In this document: positions 14,501-20,115 of the stretch, piece after piece
Layout: every line of letters starts with the position of its first letter
How positions within the stretch are numbered: the first letter of the stretch is position 1
Origin: JBDRNO01 sp043811005
GTDB taxonomy: Bacteria; Bacteroidota; Bacteroidia; NORP154
Length of the DNA stretch: 22,975 nt
Direction: 5' to 3'
Assembly: GCA_043811005.1 (NCBI GenBank)
Contig: JBDRNO010000275.1
Coordinates: 1 to 22,975 of the forward strand
The notes under the pieces: generated by a model
Seen by the model: the letters and a program-made list of their open reading frames with translations, nothing else
Told to the model about the DNA's origin: nothing
The model's database searches: none
Position numbers and translations under genes: made by a program

Positions 14501-17500
14501 CAGTAACTATTACAGAGCCACCGGCTTTGATCGCTTCTGTTTCCGGCAGTAATGATGCAAGCTGTAATGGCGTTTGCGATGGTGATGCAACCGTTTCTGT
14601 CTCGGGTGGTACTGGCGGCTATACTTACTCCTGGAGTAACCCCTCATCATCCATAACTGCAACTACTGCTCCGGATCTCTGTGCCGGAGTGCTTTATACT
14701 GTTACAGTTACCGATGTTAATGGCTGTACTACTAATACTACCATTACTATTTCCGAACCTGCTGTAATTACAATTAATATAGATTCAACTGACGATGTTA
14801 GCTGTAATAGTAGCGCTGACGGAGCTGTATATATCACGGTTTCTGGAGGAACACTCTCTTACAATTACTCATGGTCAAACGGTCCAACAAGCCAAGATAT
14901 AAATAATCTTTCTGCAGGAACATATACCGTTACTGTTACTGATGCCAATGGCTGTACAAATACAGCGAGCGCTACTATTAATGAACCCTCTCCTATTACG
15001 CTCATTCCCAGTACTACTGATGCATATTGTGCCCTGGCTAATGGAGAGGCATGTGTTACTGCTTCCGGGGGTACCCCAACTTATAATTATTTATGGGATG
15101 ATCCCGGCTCCCAAACAACAAACTGTGCTGCCGGTTTATTTGGAGCAACAACATACAATGTTACTGTTACTGATGCCAACGGATGTGTTGCCTCAACAGT
15201 AGCAACCGTTAATGATCAACCGGGAGCCAATGCTATTGCTACACTTGACAACAATACTTCCGGCTTTGGAAACTGTGACGGTCAGGCAACTGCATCCATG
15301 CCTGGCGGTTATCCACCATTTACATACCAATGGGATGATCCATTGTCTCAAACCACTGCAACAGCCGATAGTTTATGCGCAGGAATTTACTGTGTTACAG
15401 TTACAGATTTTGCCGGTTGTGTATCAAGTGATTGTATTACCATTATTGAACCACCTGCCATTTCTGATTCTATTACCGGAACGGATGTTGTTTGTAATGG
15501 AGACTGTAATGGCGCTGCCGATCTTACTATTTGGGGAGGAGTGCCTCCCTATACTTTCCTGTGGACACCGGGTGGATATGTAACTGAAGATATAGTGGGT
15601 TTGTGTGCCGGCAATTATGTGGTTGATATTACCGATGCCAATGGAGTTACAGTGAGCGATTCAATTGTTATAAACGAACCTGCTCCAATAGTTATTACCA
15701 TGACCGGTAACAATGCTTTATGTAATGGCGATTGCAATGGAGATGCCATTGCTACCGTATCAGGAGGTACTCCTCCATATACTTATTTATGGGATGACCC
15801 AGGTTCACAAACAAACACCACAGCTACAGGACTGTGTGACGGAACTTATAATGTAACGGTTACCGATACAAATGCTTGTGTTGCAACAAACAGCATTACA
15901 ATTACTGAGCCCCTTCCGGTTATTGTCAGCACTACTGTTACTAACGCCAATTGCGGGCAGTCAGACGGGTCGGCTACTGCAAGTGTAACCAATGGGGTTC
16001 CATCTTTTACATATTTATGGGATGACCCTGGCTCCCAAACTACTCAAACTGCAATCGGACTGCCTGCCGGAACGTATTTGGTTATTGTAACTGATGCTGA
16101 TGGGTGTACCGGTTCAGCAGCAGCGGCTGTTACTGATGATGCCGGGGCAACCGCTTCTATTACAGACAGTACAGATGCAAGCTGCTTTAACATTTGCGAT
16201 GGAGATGCTACTGTTACCGTTAGTGGAGGAATCGGGCCATACACTTATCTATGGATCCCATCAGGTCAAACTACCCCTATCTCTGTAAACTTATGTGCAG
16301 GCACTCATACTGCTGAAGTTACAGATGCAAATGGATGTATTACTACGGTTAGTGTTACTATTAATGAACCGCTTCCACTTAATGCCACTGCCTACGCCTT
16401 TACAGAACCGACATGTAACGGCCAGTGTGATGGAATTGCTGATGTAACAGTGACAGGAGGTACGGCTCCTTATACATATCAATGGAACGACACTTTACTT
16501 CAAACTTCAATCATGGCTACCGGCTTATGTGCAGGAACTTATGATGTTATAGTTACTGACGTTAATGGATGTAATGGATCCTCAAACGTTATTATTAATG
16601 AACCCGCTCTATTAACATTATCGTTAATATCAGTTGATCCTGGATGTAATGGCGATTCTACCGGCTTTGCAACCGTAACCCCTGCAGGTGGAGTAGTTCC
16701 TTATACTTATTCATGGTCTAGTGGCGACAACACACAGGTTGCTGACACTTTACCTGCCGGAATTTATTTTATTACAGTTACAGATGCAAATGGATGTAAT
16801 GCTGTATCTACTGTTATTATAGGACAACCACCTGCACTGATAGCATCCATTTCCTCTTTCGGAGATGTGGATTGTGACGGTAATTGTGATGGTTTTGCAA
16901 CTTCAACCGCAGCAGGAGGCACACCTCCGTATACTTATCTGTGGAGTGATGGCCAAATAACTGCAACTGCTTTTAATTTTTGTATGGGAACGTATGATGT
17001 AACTATTACCGATGCTAACGGGTGTACTGATATGGCATCTGTTACTATCATACAACCAAATGCATTAACTATCTCAATCTCATCAACCAATGTAACATGC
17101 TTTGATGCCTGTAACGGAATTGCAAATGCCAATATTTCCGGAGGTACGCCTCCCTATACTTTCCAGTGGAATGACCCACTTTTCCAAACCACTCAAACAG
17201 CGGACAGTTTATGTGCTGAACCGGGAGGCACTATATACCAGGTGATAGTAGTTGACTCCAATGGATGTATTATACAAGCTAATGTAATGATTTTTCAACC
17301 ACAGGAATTGAGCTTAAGCGTGAGCAGTGTTGACTCCTCAACTTGTGGTAATCAGAATGGAGGCGCCTGTATTAGCGTTAGTGGTGGTATTATCCCCTAT
17401 ACCTACCAGTGGGATGACCCATGGTGGACACAAGCCAGTTGTATTGACAGTGTTTATGCAGGGGTATACATTGCCACTGTTATTGATAACAAATTCTGTG

Positions 17501-20115
17501 TTGATACCTTGTCCGTTCCCATCAATGATATAGCCGGCCCTGTTATTGAAAGTATTACTACTGTTGATGTTGCCTGTTATGGAGATACCAATGGCATGGC
17601 AACTGTGGACAGTGTTACAGGAATTGGAGTACCTTACATGTATGTTTGGAGGAATAATAGCGGTGATACCATTGACACAGGTTTTGGTTTGAATATTTTA
17701 GTTAACTTATCATCTGGAATATATACAGTTACTTTAATTGATGCAAATGGTTGTATCACTTCTGAAGTAGTCGGCATTAACCAACCCGCACAGTTAAACA
17801 GCGCCATCTTCCCGACTAATACAAATCATGTAAGCTGTAACGGGTCATGTGATGGGGATGCAACGGTATCTGTTTCAGGTGGTACTCCGCCCTATACATA
17901 TTCATGGCTGCCTACAAGTACCGATATTACTGCATTGGCTGACAGCTTATGTCCCGGTGACCACATTGTATATATTACAGATGCACTTGGGTGTCAGGAT
18001 TCAAGCAGTGTTACCATTATTGAACCTGAACCACTGTTAATTTCCCCTTTTGTTACAGATGTTAGCTGCTTTGGAACCAATGACGGTGAGATAACATTGC
18101 TGCCGCCAGGGTCAATTACAGGGGGAACCGTTCCGTATGCTTTCGTATGGATGCCTCCTGGGACTGCAGGGAATGTTGCTACGGCAACCAATCTTGTTGC
18201 AGACACTTTCACAGTTATTGTTACCGATCTTAACGGATGTACTGCAATAGACAGCAATATTATTGTTATCGGACCCACTGAATTATCCTTTACGAGCACT
18301 TCTGTAGCAGATGTCTGTGGCAGCGCTTTGGGTCAGGCAACAGCCACCCCTTCCGGCGGAACACCGGCATATACCTATTCGTGGAACACGAATCCACTCC
18401 AAACCGGTTCTATTGCCACCGGTTTATTAGCCGGAAATTATAATGTAACAATTACTGATGCTAATGGCTGTACAGCATCCGGACCAGTTGTAGTACCAGG
18501 TACACCCGCCCCGGTAATTGATTCTGTAATAGTTACTGATGTGGTTTGTAATGGTGAATCTACAGGAACGGCACAGGTTTTCGCCAGCAGTGGAACACCC
18601 CCTTTTACATATTCATGGAATACATTTCCGGCACAGTCAGGTTCAATGGCAACCGGATTGGCTGCCGGTCAATATATTATTACAGTTACTGATCCAAACG
18701 GATGTGAGGATATTGGCTTTGCTCAAATTAATGAACCTAATAGTATTACAGTGCTTATTTTTAAAGATCCGGTTGGTCCGATATGCTATGGTGATTCTGC
18801 CCTGATCTCTGTTGCAATTTCCGGTGGTGTAAGTCCGTTTGTGAGAAACTGGGACAATGGATTACCAGATTCAACTGCTCATATTGTTACACCGGATATT
18901 ACAACCATATATACTGTTACTGTATCTGATGCTAATAGTTGTATTGCTTCTGAATCTGTTACCGTGAATGTAAATCCTCCTTTAATACTCTCTGTTACAG
19001 GCGCTTCAATTTGTGAAGGAGAAAGTACTGTATTAAGCGCTTCTGCTTCAGGAGGTAATGGAATAGACTATTGGTTCGAATGGAGTAACGGAGAGACCTC
19101 GCAATCTATAACTGTTTCACCCGATAGTGCAACAGTTTATTCGGTTATTGTTCGGGATAGTTGCTCTCTTGATGATACTGCTTTTGTGTTAGTTTCAGTT
19201 TTTAGGTTTCCCATTGTTAGATTTTATTCTGATATCACACAGGGTTGTGCACCAATAACATTTATTGATTCTTCAACTATTTATCCTTCAGCTATGTACC
19301 CATTTCCTAAACCATTTCCTATTGACACTTCGATTATATCCTGGTTATTAGACTTTGGAGATGGTACAACCTGCCTGGTATATTTTGATACCTCAACAAA
19401 CACATTGACTTATAGTGGGGATTGTGGCACATCTGTTGGCCAATATCCAACACATGTATATCAATCAGCAGGCACTTACGATGTATCCATGACCGTTACT
19501 GATATTTTCGGATGCAGCAGCGATTCAACAATTCCTTCAATGATAACTGTTACTGTTCCAATAGCCGGTTTTGCTGCTTCTCCGAATCCGGCAACTATGT
19601 CAGATCCTACTGTTGTGTTTACTGATGCTTCTTCCAATGACGTTGTTTCGTGGTTGTGGGATTTTGGTGATGAAAATACCGATAGTGTGCAAAATCCGTC
19701 TCACACTTTTAGCGATACCGGAACATATTCTGTAACACTTATTGTAGAAAACGCTGATGGTTGCAGAGACACAGTTATACATATTGTAATTATCAAGCTG
19801 CAACCTACCGTATTCGTTCCTAATATTTTTTCACCTAACGGGGACGGGGAAAACGATGTGCTATATGTTTGCGGACAAGAGATCAAATCAATGAATTTTA
19901 TTATCTATGACCGTTGGGGCGTGAAGATTTTTGAGAACGATGATGTTACTCCCAAAGGCAATTGCGGTAATTATTGCTGCAATATTGGAAATGGGTGGGA
20001 TGGCACCAGAAACGGGAAAGATATGCCTCCGCAGGTCTTTGTGTATTACCTGGAAGCAACTTATACAAATGGGGATGTAGTTGAGGAACAAGGGAATATT
20101 ACTTTGGTTAAATGA
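11560..20115 (+). CDS. Giant T9SS-secreted surface protein with SprB and PKD repeats
   Basis: The 2851-residue protein has a signal peptide (about 1-24), a Cys-rich N-terminal domain (about 25-185), four PKD/Ig-like units of 85-87 residues (about 187-524), one SprB repeat, one PKD-like domain, and then 22 more SprB repeats of about 75-84 residues (to 2394). Two divergent Ig-like units and two PKD domains (DFGDGT, DFGDEN) follow. It ends in a type B sorting domain (about 2749-2851, FSPNGDGEND, YDRWG, GWDGTRNGK). Export by Sec and then the type IX system to the cell surface is the family expectation. SprB itself is the gliding adhesin of Flavobacterium johnsoniae, but the repeats also occur in non-gliders, so adhesion or matrix formation is all that can be inferred. 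The stop overlaps the next gene by four bases. Confidence 0.92.
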   Translation: MKTFIYSLILLCFLILTVNNAIPQTATATVYYTGVWATGNCCSPAGGYSGLCGQDYTCINNPGAPSSTACGTSVASMNRTFADPVPGGNTVTAVTVTYYFANGSAGISVPTSINGTSIGTFWPSAASTTCTDNPCQSGSISQTFPCGLPGYNYGGNNTFTISSSAPFCITQANITLTYTSNVNPSQPGAIAGSASPCVGSTQVYSIGSVSGATGYTWSVAGCTGWSIISGQNTTSISVTVGSGICNLCVTANNSCGSSPQRCRTITPSSAPAMPGAITGPTTPCVGTSQTYSISAVSGATSYDWTVPGGWSINSGQGSTSINVTVGNNSGNVCVRACNSCGCSSFRCQAITTTPPPSTPGFISGLVNPCVGSSQTYSISAVSGATSYQWTVPGGWTINSGQGTTSITVTVGSGSGNVCVRACNGCGCSSFSCKAVSPLPTPATPGAISGSVTACPGNNLTYSISPVAGATSYQWTVPGGWSINSGQGTTSINVNVGGSGGDICVRACNSCGCGSFTCLTISIANITLSTVVTDETCSGSCNGAINLTVAGGTPSYTYSWSNGSPNQDITGLCNGNYSVTVIDANGCSASTSATVNAGLVVNAGFTYNGNQCPGNSFNFTNTGTMGASYSWSFPSGSPASSIAENPSGITWSTPGTYTVTQTVTQSGCSDVATLNIVVYTVPTASIVGTDMSCNGVCDGSADLTVSGGLSPYNYNWLPGGQNTQDISPLCNGLYTVTVTDVNGCTATDNVTINDPALLAVLTASTDASCYGVCDGTATAGPTGGTGSYTYFWNPSFQTTQTATGLCNGTYNVIVTDANGCTANANQAINEPAAIVLTTSSVDATCATADGQVSVSVAGGVAPYTYLWNNGCVTSTCINLFAGAYTVTVTDNNGCSETATATINTTASVSATASVTSGFNGEDVSCNGACDGEATVTAAGGISPYTYSWNTSPTQTTLIATGLCAGTYIADVTDNAGCNAAASVTITEPPALIASVSGSNDASCNGVCDGDATVSVSGGTGGYTYSWSNPSSSITATTAPDLCAGVLYTVTVTDVNGCTTNTTITISEPAVITINIDSTDDVSCNSSADGAVYITVSGGTLSYNYSWSNGPTSQDINNLSAGTYTVTVTDANGCTNTASATINEPSPITLIPSTTDAYCALANGEACVTASGGTPTYNYLWDDPGSQTTNCAAGLFGATTYNVTVTDANGCVASTVATVNDQPGANAIATLDNNTSGFGNCDGQATASMPGGYPPFTYQWDDPLSQTTATADSLCAGIYCVTVTDFAGCVSSDCITIIEPPAISDSITGTDVVCNGDCNGAADLTIWGGVPPYTFLWTPGGYVTEDIVGLCAGNYVVDITDANGVTVSDSIVINEPAPIVITMTGNNALCNGDCNGDAIATVSGGTPPYTYLWDDPGSQTNTTATGLCDGTYNVTVTDTNACVATNSITITEPLPVIVSTTVTNANCGQSDGSATASVTNGVPSFTYLWDDPGSQTTQTAIGLPAGTYLVIVTDADGCTGSAAAAVTDDAGATASITDSTDASCFNICDGDATVTVSGGIGPYTYLWIPSGQTTPISVNLCAGTHTAEVTDANGCITTVSVTINEPLPLNATAYAFTEPTCNGQCDGIADVTVTGGTAPYTYQWNDTLLQTSIMATGLCAGTYDVIVTDVNGCNGSSNVIINEPALLTLSLISVDPGCNGDSTGFATVTPAGGVVPYTYSWSSGDNTQVADTLPAGIYFITVTDANGCNAVSTVIIGQPPALIASISSFGDVDCDGNCDGFATSTAAGGTPPYTYLWSDGQITATAFNFCMGTYDVTITDANGCTDMASVTIIQPNALTISISSTNVTCFDACNGIANANISGGTPPYTFQWNDPLFQTTQTADSLCAEPGGTIYQVIVVDSNGCIIQANVMIFQPQELSLSVSSVDSSTCGNQNGGACISVSGGIIPYTYQWDDPWWTQASCIDSVYAGVYIATVIDNKFCVDTLSVPINDIAGPVIESITTVDVACYGDTNGMATVDSVTGIGVPYMYVWRNNSGDTIDTGFGLNILVNLSSGIYTVTLIDANGCITSEVVGINQPAQLNSAIFPTNTNHVSCNGSCDGDATVSVSGGTPPYTYSWLPTSTDITALADSLCPGDHIVYITDALGCQDSSSVTIIEPEPLLISPFVTDVSCFGTNDGEITLLPPGSITGGTVPYAFVWMPPGTAGNVATATNLVADTFTVIVTDLNGCTAIDSNIIVIGPTELSFTSTSVADVCGSALGQATATPSGGTPAYTYSWNTNPLQTGSIATGLLAGNYNVTITDANGCTASGPVVVPGTPAPVIDSVIVTDVVCNGESTGTAQVFASSGTPPFTYSWNTFPAQSGSMATGLAAGQYIITVTDPNGCEDIGFAQINEPNSITVLIFKDPVGPICYGDSALISVAISGGVSPFVRNWDNGLPDSTAHIVTPDITTIYTVTVSDANSCIASESVTVNVNPPLILSVTGASICEGESTVLSASASGGNGIDYWFEWSNGETSQSITVSPDSATVYSVIVRDSCSLDDTAFVLVSVFRFPIVRFYSDITQGCAPITFIDSSTIYPSAMYPFPKPFPIDTSIISWLLDFGDGTTCLVYFDTSTNTLTYSGDCGTSVGQYPTHVYQSAGTYDVSMTVTDIFGCSSDSTIPSMITVTVPIAGFAASPNPATMSDPTVVFTDASSNDVVSWLWDFGDENTDSVQNPSHTFSDTGTYSVTLIVENADGCRDTVIHIVIIKLQPTVFVPNIFSPNGDGENDVLYVCGQEIKSMNFIIYDRWGVKIFENDDVTPKGNCGNYCCNIGNGWDGTRNGKDMPPQVFVYYLEATYTNGDVVEEQGNITLVK
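12118..13131 (+). repeat. Four tandem PKD/Ig-like units, 85-87 residues each
   Basis: The units begin PGAIAG, PGAITG, PGFISG and PGAISG at 12118, 12379, 12634 and 12889. Each continues with a pattern of C-x-G, YSI, SGATSY-W, a GW-INSGQG-TSI core and a final Cys-rich N-x-CGCSSF string. Units 2-4 are very alike in DNA as well as protein (for example AATTC-GG-CAGGGA shared near 12496, 12751 and 13006). They therefore look more recently duplicated, or more homogenised, than the SprB repeats that follow. Confidence 0.8.
13129..18741 (+). repeat. Array of 23 SprB-type repeats (first protein)
   Basis: Each unit reads roughly C-N-G-x-C-D-G-x-A-T-V-x-V-S-G-G-x-x-P-Y-T-Y-x-W, then about 15 variable residues, then L-C-A-G-x-Y-x-V-x-V-T-D-x-N-G-C and a linker usually ending in EP. 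One PKD-like domain (about 13350-13608) separates the first unit from the rest. Units differ clearly in DNA even where the protein is the same; TDANGC, for instance, uses many synonymous codon sets. Cysteine content varies by unit in a coordinated way (see findings). Confidence 0.88.
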
